From Arthrobacter pullicola (GTDB lineage Bacteria > Actinomycetota > Actinomycetes > Actinomycetales > Micrococcaceae), in assembly GCF_014836875.1 (NCBI RefSeq), contig NZ_JACSQC010000004.1, positions 186,001-250,000 on the forward strand: DNA of 64,000 nucleotides, read 5' to 3'. The position numbers and the translations under genes were made by a program. A model generated the notes under the pieces. The model had not been told where the DNA came from and did no database searches. It saw only the letters and a list, made by a program, of their open reading frames with translations. Shown piece after piece: positions 26,844-35,357 of this stretch (positions are counted from its first letter, which is position 1; every line of letters starts with the position of its first letter).

Positions 26844-26849
26844 TAGTCT
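26844..26849 (+). promoter_or_regulatory. -10 element of a leaderless promoter for dapE
   Basis: TAGTCT, 6 nt before GTG 26856. Any -35 contact would lie inside the dapD coding region. Confidence 0.6.
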
Positions 26850-26855
26850 GGTCCG

Positions 26856-27947
26856 GTGACTGTATTACCTGTGAACCGCCTGGACCTGGAGGGCGACGTT
26901 GCTGCCCTCACCGCCGCCCTGATGGACATCGAAAGTGTCTCCGGCAACGAGGCTGCCATTGCCGGCGCCGTCGAATCCGCGCTCCGCTCCCTGGACCATC
27001 TGGAGGTGGTCCGGGACGGCGACACGGTGATGGCGCGCACGAACCTGGGCCGGGCCGAACGGATCATCCTGGCCGGGCACCTGGACACCGTGCCGCTGCC
27101 GACGGTTCCCGGGGCCCGGGGCACCGTGCCCTCGCGCTGGGACGGCGAGGTGCTGTATGGTCGCGGGGCCACCGATATGAAGGGCGGCGTCGCCGTCCAG
27201 CTGGCGCTGGCAGCCCAGCTGACCGAACCCACCCGGGACATCACCTTCATCTTCTATGACCATGAGGAAGTTGACGCCTCGCTCAGCGGGCTCGGCCGGG
27301 TTGCCCGGAGCTACCCGGCGTGGCTGGAGGCAGACTTCGCGATCCTGCTTGAACCCACGGACGGCACGGTGGAAGGCGGCTGTAACGGGACCATGCGCTT
27401 CCAGGCCCGGACCACCGGAAAGGCCGCCCACTCGGCACGCGCGTGGATGGGGGAGAACGCCATACACGCGGCGGCGGAAATCCTGGTGAGGCTGCGCGGC
27501 CATGAGCCGGCCACCGTCCGGGTTGAAGGCCTGGACTACCGCGAGTCGCTGAACGCGGTCCGCATCAGCGGCGGCACCGCGGGAAACGTCATCCCCGACG
27601 CCGCCATGGTGGAAATCAACTACCGGTTCGCCCCGGACAAGGATCTGGCCCAGGCCGAGGCCTACGTCCGGAACCTGCTCGACGGCTTCGACCTGGTGGT
27701 TACGGATGCCTCCGCCGGCGCCCGCCCCGGGCTGGACCGCCCGGCTGCGGCCAGTTTCGTGGCCGCTGTGGGAGCTGAACCGAAACCCAAATACGGATGG
27801 ACCGACGTCGCCCGATTCAGCGCGCTGGGTGTTCCGGCCGTGAACTTCGGGCCGGGGGATGCCCTGCTGGCCCATTCCGACGACGAGCATGTGCATGCCG
27901 AGGCCATCCGCGAGTGCCTGCGGGCCCTGCGGACGTGGCTGGGCTAG
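26856..27947 (+). CDS. dapE: succinyl-diaminopimelate desuccinylase
   Basis: M20 zinc peptidase that releases succinate to give LL-diaminopimelate. Of the expected metal and catalytic residues, His and Asp are in LAGHLDTVP, Asp in [10 protein letters not shown], Glu-Glu in YDHEEVDAS and Glu in ILLEPTDG; the last His is in [11 protein letters not shown]. The dimerisation lid spans about residues 175-290. Length is 363 residues. The start is GTG, placed by the hexamer upstream. With dapC and dapD it completes three consecutive steps. Confidence 0.95.
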   Translation: MTVLPVNRLDLEGDVAALTAALMDIESVSGNEAAIAGAVESALRSLDHLEVVRDGDTVMARTNLGRAERIILAGHLDTVPLPTVPGARGTVPSRWDGEVLYGRGATDMKGGVAVQLALAAQLTEPTRDITFIFYDHEEVDASLSGLGRVARSYPAWLEADFAILLEPTDGTVEGGCNGTMRFQARTTGKAAHSARAWMGENAIHAAAEILVRLRGHEPATVRVEGLDYRESLNAVRISGGTAGNVIPDAAMVEINYRFAPDKDLAQAEAYVRNLLDGFDLVVTDASAGARPGLDRPAAASFVAAVGAEPKPKYGWTDVARFSALGVPAVNFGPGDALLAHSDDEHVHAEAIRECLRALRTWLG

Positions 27948-27964
27948 TTTTCGGCTGGCCCCAT

Positions 27965-28012
27965 AAAGCGAAAGGTTCCCTCCCGGATTACCGGGAGGGA
28001 ACCTTTCGCTTT
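27965..28012. terminator. bidirectional terminator between dapE and gluD
   Basis: A perfect 22-bp stem (27965-27986 with 27991-28012) closed by an ATTA tetraloop, with AAA/TTT at the ends, serving both convergent units. Confidence 0.92.
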
Positions 28013-28029
28013 TCTGATTTCGTCCAGGC

Positions 28030-28902
28030 CTAGCGTGCCGGGGCCGGAACGCCTTCGGGTTCCACATTGTCCTCGGTCCGCAGGAGCTGGCCGGACCGTG
28101 CGCCGAGGCGCCGCGAAAGGCGCTGGGCGGCGAACGTCAGGATCATATTCAGGACGATGAAGATCGCTGCGGTGACCAGCAGGGCGGGAAGGATATTTCC
28201 CTCCCCGGAGGCCAGGCGGCGGGCGTAAGCCAGCAGCTCGGTGTAGCCGATGAAGGTACCCAGGGCGGAGTCCTTCAGGATCACGACGAACTGGCTCAGC
28301 AGTGCCGGGAGCATGGCCACCAGCGCCTGCGGAACCTCGATGGCGCGCAGTGACTGGCTTCGGGTCAGGCCGATCGCCAGGCCTGCCTCGCGCTGACCCT
28401 TCGGCAGGCCGAACACGCCGGAGCGCACCAGCTCGGCGATGACCGATCCGTTGTAGAGGGTCAGGGCCAGGACAACCGCCACGAACGGTACATCGGACGA
28501 GGGCACCGGCGTCGACTTGGAAAGGAACTGATAGAAGAAGATCATCATCAGCAGCACCGGTACGGCGCGGAAGAACTCCACGATCACCCCGGAGGTCCAG
28601 CTGATGGCCTTGACCGAGGACAGGCGGCCCAGCCCGAAGACCAGGCCGAAGAGGATCGAGGTGACGATCGCGACGCCGGCTGCCCGCAGGGTGGCCAGCA
28701 GGCCCGGCAGCATAAAGAACTCCCAGGTGCGCCACTCGAGGAACGGAAGCCACTTGGCCGCGTCGAACTGGCCCTTCTCCGCCAGTCCGTTCACGATCAG
28801 GGCGATCAGGCCAAGGATCAAAAGGATCCCGAGGATGTTGCCGATCATGATCCGGCGCCGGGCGCGCGGGCCCGGCGCGTCGAAAAGGACACTCTGGCTC
28901 AT
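28030..28902 (-). CDS. gluD: glutamate ABC transporter permease GluD
   Basis: Inner-membrane channel subunit of a His/Glu/Gln/Arg-type importer, 290 residues with about five or six helices. The family loop is seen in GLAIGLTRSQSLRAIEVPQA, and the first helix in ILGILLILGLIALIVNGL. The C terminus is charged. Its ATG at 28902 overlaps the gluC stop (ATGA), implying coupled translation. It is the last gene of gluABCD and is followed by the bidirectional terminator. Confidence 0.93.
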   Translation of the reverse strand: MSQSVLFDAPGPRARRRIMIGNILGILLILGLIALIVNGLAEKGQFDAAKWLPFLEWRTWEFFMLPGLLATLRAAGVAIVTSILFGLVFGLGRLSSVKAISWTSGVIVEFFRAVPVLLMMIFFYQFLSKSTPVPSSDVPFVAVVLALTLYNGSVIAELVRSGVFGLPKGQREAGLAIGLTRSQSLRAIEVPQALVAMLPALLSQFVVILKDSALGTFIGYTELLAYARRLASGEGNILPALLVTAAIFIVLNMILTFAAQRLSRRLGARSGQLLRTEDNVEPEGVPAPAR

Positions 28903-29573
28903 CGGGCCACCGCCAGTTTCTTCGAGGCCCAGGTTGTCAGCAGGCCGATCGGGATCACGATGAGGACGAAGCCCAGCGCGAAGGTCAGGAAGATCTGTGT
29001 CATCAGGTCCGGCCGGAACTCGATCATGGTTTTCATGAGGCCGGATGCTTCCGCCACGGATGCCGTGGCAGCCACCGTGGTGTTCTTGGCCAGGGCGATC
29101 AGGACGTTGCCCAGCGGGGCAATGGCGCCGCGGAAAGCCTGCGGCAGGATAATCAGCCACGCGGCGGGCAGGAAGGAGAGGCCGATGGAACGGGCTGCCT
29201 CGGCCTGGCCCAGCGGAACCGTGTTCACTCCGCTGCGGATCGCCTCGCAGACGAAGGCTGCGTGGTAAACCGACAGGGAAAGGATGGCGAGCCGGAAGAA
29301 GTTGAGGTTGAAGTCGCTGGACAGGCTGACCTGGAGCTGGGACCACAGGGCCAGCGCACCGAAGACCATGATGATGGTCAGCGGCGTGTTCCTGAAGATG
29401 TTCACATACGCCGTGCCGAACCAGCGCAGGCTGGCTATGGGGGAGATGCGCATAATGGCCAGCACGGTGCCGAGCACCAGGGACCAGATACCGGCCCAGA
29501 AAGTCAGTTGGATGTTGACCCAGAAGGCCCCGACGACGTCGTATTCGCCGAAGAGCTCGAGGAAACCTTCCAT
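28899..29573 (-). CDS. gluC: glutamate ABC transporter permease GluC
   Basis: The partner permease of GluD, 224 residues. The N terminus and the first helix (NIQLTFWAGIWSLVLGTVLA) and the conserved loop EAARSIGLSFLPAAWLIILP match polar amino-acid permeases. AGAGGTGA is placed before the ATG. It lies 100 bp after gluB and overlaps gluD by 4 nt. Confidence 0.93.
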   Translation of the reverse strand: MEGFLELFGEYDVVGAFWVNIQLTFWAGIWSLVLGTVLAIMRISPIASLRWFGTAYVNIFRNTPLTIIMVFGALALWSQLQVSLSSDFNLNFFRLAILSLSVYHAAFVCEAIRSGVNTVPLGQAEAARSIGLSFLPAAWLIILPQAFRGAIAPLGNVLIALAKNTTVAATASVAEASGLMKTMIEFRPDLMTQIFLTFALGFVLIVIPIGLLTTWASKKLAVAR

Positions 29574-29673
29574 ATGTCACCTCTTCCATAAAAAAATAAT
29601 GTGCGGAGTTCAGGGCAGGGCCGCAGCCCTGCCCTGAACTGTGCCGCCGAAAACCCGGCGGGGGTTGGTGAGG

Positions 29674-30513
29674 TTAGGCGCAGTCAGCCGGCGTGGGCGG
29701 GTTCAGTGAAGCATTGAAGGTGTAATCGGCACCCTCTGTGTTCGCCTTGATGGCCTCTTCCCAGGCGCCGTCGTCGATCATCTTCTGGATAGCGGCGTTG
29801 ATGTCTTCACACTTGTCGCTGCCCTTCTGGATGCCGACGCCGTACTGCTCTTCAGAGAAGGTGTTGCCGACAACCTTGAACTGGCCCTTGTTTGCTTCGG
29901 TGGAGGCCAGGCCGGCCAGGATGATGTCATCGGTGGTGACGGCGTCAATCGAGCCGCCCTGCATGGCGGTGACGCACTCGGCGTAGCTCGGCTGTTCCAT
30001 CAGGTTCACCTCGGACGCCAGGGTGTCCTTGATCTTCTGGGCGGAGGTGGAACCGGTGACGGAGCACAGGTTCTTGCCGTTGAGGTCCTCGGGGCCCTTG
30101 ATGTCGTCATTGTCCGAGCGGACCAGCAGATCCTGGCCGGCAACGAAGTACGGGCCAGCGAAGCCGACCTTTTCCTTGCGGGTGTCAGTGATGGAGTAGG
30201 TCGCGAAGATCATGTCGACCTGGTCGTTTTCGAGCATGTTCTCGCGCTGGGCGGAGGGGGTCTCGATCCATTCGATCTGGTCTTCGCTGAAACCGAGCTC
30301 GCCGGCGACGTACTTGGCGACGTCGACGTCGAAGCCGCTGTAGGAGCCGCCTTCGTCAAAGCCCAGGCCGGGCTGGTCGAACTTGATGCCGACGCGGATG
30401 GTCTCCCCACCAGCGGAATCGGCGCTTTCGCTGCCGGAGTCCCCGCCGCAGGCGGAAAGGGTCAGGGCAGCTGCTGCAGCCATGGCGGCAGCAGCGTAGC
30501 GGGTCTTGCGCAT
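29674..30513 (-). CDS. gluB: glutamate-binding lipoprotein GluB
   Basis: Lipid-anchored receptor of the glutamate importer, 279 residues. The signal peptide ends in the lipobox LSAC with cysteine at about residue 22, and the mature part has the SBP_bac_3 fold: RVGIKFDQPGLGFDEGGSYSG, GFDVDVAKYVAGELG and the hinge QVDMIFATYSIT. ATG 30513 is preceded by AAGGAG at 5 nt, which decides against the longer frame to 30564. Confidence 0.94.
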   Translation of the reverse strand: MRKTRYAAAAMAAAAALTLSACGGDSGSESADSAGGETIRVGIKFDQPGLGFDEGGSYSGFDVDVAKYVAGELGFSEDQIEWIETPSAQRENMLENDQVDMIFATYSITDTRKEKVGFAGPYFVAGQDLLVRSDNDDIKGPEDLNGKNLCSVTGSTSAQKIKDTLASEVNLMEQPSYAECVTAMQGGSIDAVTTDDIILAGLASTEANKGQFKVVGNTFSEEQYGVGIQKGSDKCEDINAAIQKMIDDGAWEEAIKANTEGADYTFNASLNPPTPADCA

Positions 30514-30602
30514 TTTTTCTCCTTGCATTGCGGCAGGTTCCAGACGGATCCTGCCTTGCCTCAAAGGGTGGATGAAAAACTTTTGCGGTGCGGTGGGGGT
30601 CT

Positions 30603-31385
30603 CTAGTGCGCCAGGATCTTGCCGAGGAAGTCCTTGGCCCGGTCGCTCTTCGGGTGGGTGAAGAACTCCTCGGGGGTTGCCTGTTCGACGATCTGGCCGT
30701 CAGCCATAAAGATCACGCGGTCGGCGGCCTTCCGGGCGAAGCCCATTTCGTGGGTAACCACGATCATGGTCATCCCCTCCTGGGCCAGTTCGACCATGGT
30801 GTCCAGGACCTCGTTGATCATTTCCGGGTCCAGTGCCGAGGTTGGTTCGTCGAACAGCATCACCTTGGGCTTCATCGCCAGCGCACGGGCGATGGCCACA
30901 CGCTGCTGTTGTCCGCCGGAAAGCTGAGCCGGAAGCTTGTTGGCCTGGTTGTCGACGCCGACCCGCTTGAGCAGGGTCATGGCCTTTTCCTTGGCCTCAG
31001 CGGATTTCTCCTTCTTGACCTTGATCGGGCCCAGCGCCACATTGTCCAGGATCGATTTGTGGGCAAACAGGTTGAACGACTGGAACACCATGCCGACGTC
31101 GGCACGCAGCTTCGCAAGGGCCTTGCCCTCGGCGGGCAGGACCTTTCCGTCAATGGTGATCTCGCCGTCGTCAATGGTTTCCAGCCGGTTGATCGCCCGG
31201 CAGAGGGTCGATTTGCCCGAACCGGACGGGCCGATCACCACAACCACTTCGCCGCGGGCCACCTCAAGGTTGATGTCCCGCAGCACGTGGAGGTCCCCGA
31301 AGTGCTTGTTAACGTTCTTCAGCGAAACGAGGGGTGCTGCGGCTTTTTCAGGTACAGGCTGCCCTGGTGTTGTGTCACTGGTCAT
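30603..31385 (-). CDS. gluA: glutamate ABC transporter ATP-binding protein GluA
   Basis: ATPase of the importer, 260 residues including an N-terminal polar extension of about 18. Walker [11 protein letters not shown]-loop VFQSFNLF, signature LSGGQQQR, Walker [13 protein letters not shown] and the switch His in VVTHEMGFA are all intact. First gene of the operon; gluB follows after 89 bp with its own Shine-Dalgarno. TATCTT 6 nt before the ATG indicates leaderless expression. Confidence 0.95.
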   Translation of the reverse strand: MTSDTTPGQPVPEKAAAPLVSLKNVNKHFGDLHVLRDINLEVARGEVVVVIGPSGSGKSTLCRAINRLETIDDGEITIDGKVLPAEGKALAKLRADVGMVFQSFNLFAHKSILDNVALGPIKVKKEKSAEAKEKAMTLLKRVGVDNQANKLPAQLSGGQQQRVAIARALAMKPKVMLFDEPTSALDPEMINEVLDTMVELAQEGMTMIVVTHEMGFARKAADRVIFMADGQIVEQATPEEFFTHPKSDRAKDFLGKILAH

Positions 31386-31391
31386 ACGTAG

Positions 31392-31397
31392 AAGATA
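31392..31397 (-). promoter_or_regulatory. -10 element of a leaderless promoter for gluABCD
   Basis: On the minus strand TATCTT, then a 6-nt spacer, then ATG 31385. Confidence 0.55.
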
Positions 31398-31539
31398 GCG
31401 AACAAATCAAGGAGCTGTGCGCCCCATCACTCCGCCGGGCATAAATCGTGACTCAAGAGAAACACAAACAACCCGGCTAACACCCGGGTCCTCGCGCCTC
31501 GCTTTGGGCACGGGTGAGAGACGGGACACGCCTTGCCGC

Positions 31540-31545
31540 TAGCCT
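31540..31545 (+). promoter_or_regulatory. -10 element of a leaderless promoter for the LOG gene
   Basis: TAGCCT followed by 6 nt and ATG 31552. Confidence 0.55.
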
Positions 31546-31551
31546 TGGAGC

Positions 31552-32322
31552 ATGGCAATCAGTGACGAGCAAGACCTCACCAACCCGGTAACGGCGAAGC
31601 GCCGCGGCCCCGTGGAACTCCGCCGGGGGCAGGCGCGCGTACCGCAGTCGGACCGGTTCCTTCTGGACACCCAGGACGGAACGCACTTCACGCACACCGA
31701 TCCCTGGCGGGTCCTGCGCATCCAGAGCGAGTTCGTGGAGGGCTTCGGAACGCTTTCCGAGCTGGGGCCAGCGGTCAGTGTCTTCGGGTCTGCACGGAGC
31801 CTGCCGGGATCGCGCTGGTATAAAACCGCCGAGCAAGTGGGCAGGCTGCTCTCCGAAGCCGGCCTGGCCGTGATCACGGGAGGCGGTCCGGGGTCCATGG
31901 AAGCCGCCAACAAGGGCGCCGTGGAGGCCAGTGGCGTCTCCGTGGGACTTGGTATCGAGCTGCCGTTCGAAACCGGGCTCAATGATTGGGTGGACCTGGG
32001 CATAAACTTCCGCTATTTCTTTGTCCGCAAGACCATGTTCGTCAAGTACGCGCAGGGCTTCATTGTCCTTCCCGGCGGCTTCGGCACACTGGATGAACTG
32101 TTTGAAGCGATGACGCTGGTCCAGACCCAGAAGGTGACGTCCTTCCCCATCGTGCTGATTGGTACGGATTTCTGGGCGCCGCTGCTGGACTGGGTGCGCG
32201 GCAGCCTGCTGGCCGAAGGCATGATCTCGGAGAAGGACCTGAACCTGCTCCATCTGGTCGATGACCCCGCGGAGGCTGTCCGCCTGGTTGTGGCCGACAG
32301 CGCCGGGCATGTCTCCCTCTAA
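31552..32322 (+). CDS. LOG-family protein (nucleoside 5'-monophosphate phosphoribohydrolase-like)
   Basis: Lonely-Guy family proteins cleave cytokinin riboside monophosphates or other nucleotides at the N-glycosidic bond. The two catalytic/phosphate motifs are visible: GGGPGSMEAANKGA near residue 105 and PGGFGTLDELFEA near residue 178. Length is 256 residues, with an N-terminal extension of about 60 as in actinobacterial members. In mycobacteria the homologue lies near dapE, as here. The physiological substrate in this organism is not evident. Confidence 0.88.
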   Translation: MAISDEQDLTNPVTAKRRGPVELRRGQARVPQSDRFLLDTQDGTHFTHTDPWRVLRIQSEFVEGFGTLSELGPAVSVFGSARSLPGSRWYKTAEQVGRLLSEAGLAVITGGGPGSMEAANKGAVEASGVSVGLGIELPFETGLNDWVDLGINFRYFFVRKTMFVKYAQGFIVLPGGFGTLDELFEAMTLVQTQKVTSFPIVLIGTDFWAPLLDWVRGSLLAEGMISEKDLNLLHLVDDPAEAVRLVVADSAGHVSL

Positions 32323-32355
32323 TTGCCCGCCGGCACAATCTGGGACGATGGGTCG

Positions 32356-32754
32356 GTGATGATCCTGCTCGCCTTCCTTGCCATCGCCGTCGTCGGCGCA
32401 GTCTCCCTCCTGGTGGCCGGCCGGATCGGTCCGGGCAGGTGGCGGCGCGCGCCTGGCCCGGAGCAGGAGAATCCGGAAGGGGAACGTCGTTTCCCGGCCG
32501 CTGCCGGACTTGCCGAACCTGATCCCCGGCTGCCTCCGGTGCTTCTGCCGGAACGGCCCGTTGCCGCCGACATCGCGGACCTGCGCTTTTCCGTGGCGCT
32601 GCGGGGCTACCGGATGGACGAGGTGGACGATGTTCTGGAGCGCCTGGCTGCAGCCCTGCTGGAACGTGACGCCGCTCTGGCCGAGCTGCGGGGCCTGGGC
32701 AGCGCTCCGGCACCCGGAACGCGTGGGGGAGCCCGGCAGGAACAGTCCGAATGA
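32356..32754 (+). CDS. DivIVA-domain membrane-anchored protein
   Basis: A 132-residue protein with one N-terminal hydrophobic helix (LLAFLAIAVVGAVSLLVAG), a Pro/Glu-rich linker and a short DivIVA-like segment, DLRFSVALRGYRMDEVDDVL, near residues 75-95 followed by a coiled-coil stretch. Such proteins are associated with polar growth or division in actinobacteria, but the role of this small form is unknown. GTG 32356 and ATG 32359 are both possible starts. The stop overlaps tag (ATGA). Confidence 0.78.
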   Translation: MMILLAFLAIAVVGAVSLLVAGRIGPGRWRRAPGPEQENPEGERRFPAAAGLAEPDPRLPPVLLPERPVAADIADLRFSVALRGYRMDEVDDVLERLAAALLERDAALAELRGLGSAPAPGTRGGARQEQSE

Positions 32755-33326
32755 CGGCACAGCCGGGCCCGGACGGGCTGCTGCGCTGCCCCTGGGCACT
32801 TGGCAGCCCGGACTATCTCACCTATCACGACGAGGAATGGGGCCGGCCCGTGGCCGGCGAAGCTGCCCTGTTTGAGCGCCTCAGCCTGGAGGGTTTCCAA
32901 GCGGGCCTGAGCTGGATCACCATTCTGCGTAAGCGGGAGGCGTTCCGCGAAGCGTTCTGCGGATTTGACCCCGCCACCGTGGCCCGGTTCGGCGAAACCG
33001 AGACCGCGGAACTCATGGCGAACCCCGGCATTGTGCGCAACCGCGCCAAGATCCAGGCCACGATTTCCAACGCGCGCGCACTGCTGGCACTCCCGGCAGG
33101 AGAGTCCCTGGAGATCCTGCTGGGCAAACACCGCCCGCAGCCCGGACCGGCACCCCGGACGACGGCGGATGTTCCGGCTTCCACCCCCGAATCCGTCAGC
33201 CTGTCCCGCGGACTTCGGGCCAGGGGCTTCCGCTTCGTTGGCCCTGTCACGGCGTACGCCATGCTGCAGGCCACCGGATACGTCAACGACCATCTGGAAG
33301 CCTGCAGCATCCGGAAAAGCTGCTAG
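32751..33326 (+). CDS. tag: DNA-3-methyladenine glycosylase I
   Basis: Base-excision repair enzyme that removes 3-methyladenine. The 191-residue chain has the HhH-GPD-like Tag fold: RCPWA near the N terminus, YHDEEWG with the catalytic-site glutamate, and GLSWITILRKREAFREAF. The zinc ligands are represented by the Cys of RCPWA, the His of YHDEEWG and the His and Cys of NDHLEACSIR near the C terminus. Start at ATG 32751 overlaps the preceding stop by 4 nt. Confidence 0.93.
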   Translation: MTAQPGPDGLLRCPWALGSPDYLTYHDEEWGRPVAGEAALFERLSLEGFQAGLSWITILRKREAFREAFCGFDPATVARFGETETAELMANPGIVRNRAKIQATISNARALLALPAGESLEILLGKHRPQPGPAPRTTADVPASTPESVSLSRGLRARGFRFVGPVTAYAMLQATGYVNDHLEACSIRKSC

Positions 33327-33420
33327 CGGAGCGTCCCGCACGCTGCCCGGTTGTGGCGTCAGACACACCGAAATTTCGCCTGCTTAGCACTTGTGCGGAA
33401 TAATGATCCAAAATGCAGCT

Positions 33421-33483
33421 CGGTGCCCTAAGCAACGGCACCGATCGGCAGCAGTACAGGTGACTACTCGGGGACTAACCCCG
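33421..33483 (+). other. two hairpins in the leader of the DUF3117 gene
   Basis: CGGTGCC (33421-33427) pairs with GGCACCG (33437-33443), and CGGGG (33469-33473) with CCCCG (33479-33483). Both lie in the 186-bp gap after tag, the second about 30 nt before the start codon. Confidence 0.4.
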
Positions 33484-33512
33484 CTGTGCACTGTTGAAAG
33501 GGGAACTTCAAG

Positions 33513-33680
33513 ATGGCTGCGATGAAACCGCGTACGGGTGATGGACCCATGGAGGTCACCAAGGAAGGGCGCAGCCTGATCTTGCGGGTGCCGATCGACG
33601 GCGGCGGACGCCTTGTCGTGGAACTGAACGCAGAGGAAGCCGGCAAGCTCAAGGAATGCCTCCTCGGCGTCACCGGCTAG
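33513..33680 (+). CDS. small conserved actinobacterial protein, DUF3117
   Basis: A 55-residue protein: MAAMKPRTGDGPMEVTKEGR opens it, and residues 21-55 form short strands ending ECLLGVTG. It matches the well-conserved DUF3117 family (Rv1211 type), whose function is unknown. AAAGGGGA is placed about 9 nt before ATG 33513. In mycobacteria it also follows tag. Its TAG stop codon is part of the -10 hexamer of the next gene. Confidence 0.92.
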   Translation: MAAMKPRTGDGPMEVTKEGRSLILRVPIDGGGRLVVELNAEEAGKLKECLLGVTG

Positions 33681-33683
33681 GCT
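33678..33683 (+). promoter_or_regulatory. -10 element of a leaderless promoter for the leucyl aminopeptidase gene
   Basis: TAGGCT, 6 nt before ATG 33690; its first three bases are the stop codon of the DUF3117 gene. Confidence 0.6.
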
Positions 33684-33689
33684 GGGTGC

Positions 33690-35342
33690 ATGCGTCCTTC
33701 CAGGCAAGTTTCCAAGCCTGCGGGTTCCGTGCAGGCTCCCCGCAGGATGTCCATGACGGCGGTTTTGCCGCTGCCGCCGTACCCGCAGCCGGGTGAACCC
33801 GGCGCGGAAACCGGCTTCGAGCCTCTGTCCGGCGAGGGCGTGGACGTGCTGGCTGTGGGAATTGCCCCGGGACCCGCTGCGGAATCTGCCCAGGAAGGCA
33901 CTCCTGCGGACGCGAAGCCGGTTCCCGAGCCGCGCAGCGGGGCTGTTGAAGCTGCTGTGCGCTACGGCGTGGATGTCGCTGCGCGCGCGGATGCTGCAGG
34001 AGTCAGCGGGCGGGCCGGGGAGCACCTGGTGGTTGAACCGCCGCGCGGGTCCGCAGGGCTGCCCGGGAAACTGATCTATCTGGGGGTCGGCGATGAGTCC
34101 CACCAGAGTCTGCGGCGTGCGGGCGCTGCTTTGGCCCGCGCGACGTTCGGAGCGCAGAAAATACGCACCAGTGTGGTGGACGGACTGACGCCGCAGGCTC
34201 AGCAGGCATTCCTTGAAGGTTTCTTCCTGGGCGGCTACCGTGCGCCGAAGACCGGGCTCTCCGACGCCGCCAAGCCAATGGCGGCCCAGATGGAGGTTAC
34301 CGGGTTGAACCCCCAGGCCCTGGCGCTGGCTGAAATCAGTGCCCGTGCCGCCTGGCTTGCCCGGGACCTGACAAACACACCCCCGGACACCGCCACTCCG
34401 GCGTGGATGGCAGCGCAGAGCCGCTCGGTGGCCCAAGCCGCCGGACTCGAGTTCGAGGAATGGGACCCTAAGCGGCTGGCCGCTGAAGGTTTCGGCGGAC
34501 TCAGCGCCGTGGGATCGGGGTCCGCCAACGGTCCCCGGCTGGTTCGGGTGACGTACCGGCCCGCAGCCGCGGGAGCCGGAAGCGTGGTTCTGGTCGGGAA
34601 GGGCATAACCTTCGATTCCGGCGGCATCTCGCTCAAACCACGCGAATCCATGCCCGCCATGAAAATGGACATGGCTGGCTCCGCCGTCGTTCTGGCCGCT
34701 GTGCAGGCCGCGGCTGAGCTTAAGCTGCCGTTCAAGGTGACCGCGCTGCTGGCCCTGGCGGAGAACGCGATCGGGGCGGCCTCTTATCGGCCAGGCGATA
34801 TTGTCACGGCCTGGAACGGCACAACGGTGGAAATCGGCAACACCGACGCCGAAGGGCGGATGGTGCTCGCCGATGCCCTCGCGTACGCAGCCGGAAAGCT
34901 GAAGCCGGATGCCCTGATCGATGTTGCCACCCTGACCGGCGCTGCCGCGCTGGGCCTGGGCAAGCGCCACGCCGCACTCTTCGGCAACGATCCAGGTCTG
35001 CTCTCCGCCTTTGAGGCAGCGGCCAGCAGTTCCGGCGAGCCGCTCTGGCAACTGCCGCTGGTGCCGGATTACGACTACCTGCTCGACTCCGATACAGCTG
35101 ACCTGGCGCATGTGGCACCTGTGGGTGCCAAGGCCGGGGCAGGGGCTATCCTCGGGGCACTGTTCCTGGAGAAGTTCGTTGACAGCACGCCGTGGATTCA
35201 CCTGGATATTGCCGGGCCCATGGAAGCAGCGGGCGACAGCCACGAGTACGCCAAGGGTGCCACTGGTTTCGGGGCCAGGCTGCTCATTGCCTTCCTTCGC
35301 GCCCGCGCCGCCCGCACCCTGGCGGGATTGGACGCCTCCTAG
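33690..35342 (+). CDS. pepA: leucyl aminopeptidase (M17 family)
   Basis: Cytosolic hexameric zinc/manganese aminopeptidase that removes N-terminal residues from peptides. The C-terminal catalytic domain shows GKGITFDSGGISLKP, MKMDMAGSAVV and the signature NTDAEGRMVLADAL; the N-terminal macro-like domain spans about residues 45-200. At 550 residues it carries a Pro-rich N-terminal extension of about 45 residues. An in-frame ATG for MSMTAVLP lies 19 codons later, but the upstream hexamer favours 33690. Confidence 0.93.
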   Translation: MRPSRQVSKPAGSVQAPRRMSMTAVLPLPPYPQPGEPGAETGFEPLSGEGVDVLAVGIAPGPAAESAQEGTPADAKPVPEPRSGAVEAAVRYGVDVAARADAAGVSGRAGEHLVVEPPRGSAGLPGKLIYLGVGDESHQSLRRAGAALARATFGAQKIRTSVVDGLTPQAQQAFLEGFFLGGYRAPKTGLSDAAKPMAAQMEVTGLNPQALALAEISARAAWLARDLTNTPPDTATPAWMAAQSRSVAQAAGLEFEEWDPKRLAAEGFGGLSAVGSGSANGPRLVRVTYRPAAAGAGSVVLVGKGITFDSGGISLKPRESMPAMKMDMAGSAVVLAAVQAAAELKLPFKVTALLALAENAIGAASYRPGDIVTAWNGTTVEIGNTDAEGRMVLADALAYAAGKLKPDALIDVATLTGAAALGLGKRHAALFGNDPGLLSAFEAAASSSGEPLWQLPLVPDYDYLLDSDTADLAHVAPVGAKAGAGAILGALFLEKFVDSTPWIHLDIAGPMEAAGDSHEYAKGATGFGARLLIAFLRARAARTLAGLDAS

Positions 35343-35357
35343 GAAACCGCAGGAGGG

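Noticed and set aside
33384-35243. 619-codon minus-strand frame opposite the leucyl aminopeptidase gene
   Set aside because: Antisense to a gene with complete M17 motifs and overlapping DUF3117; no domain seen.
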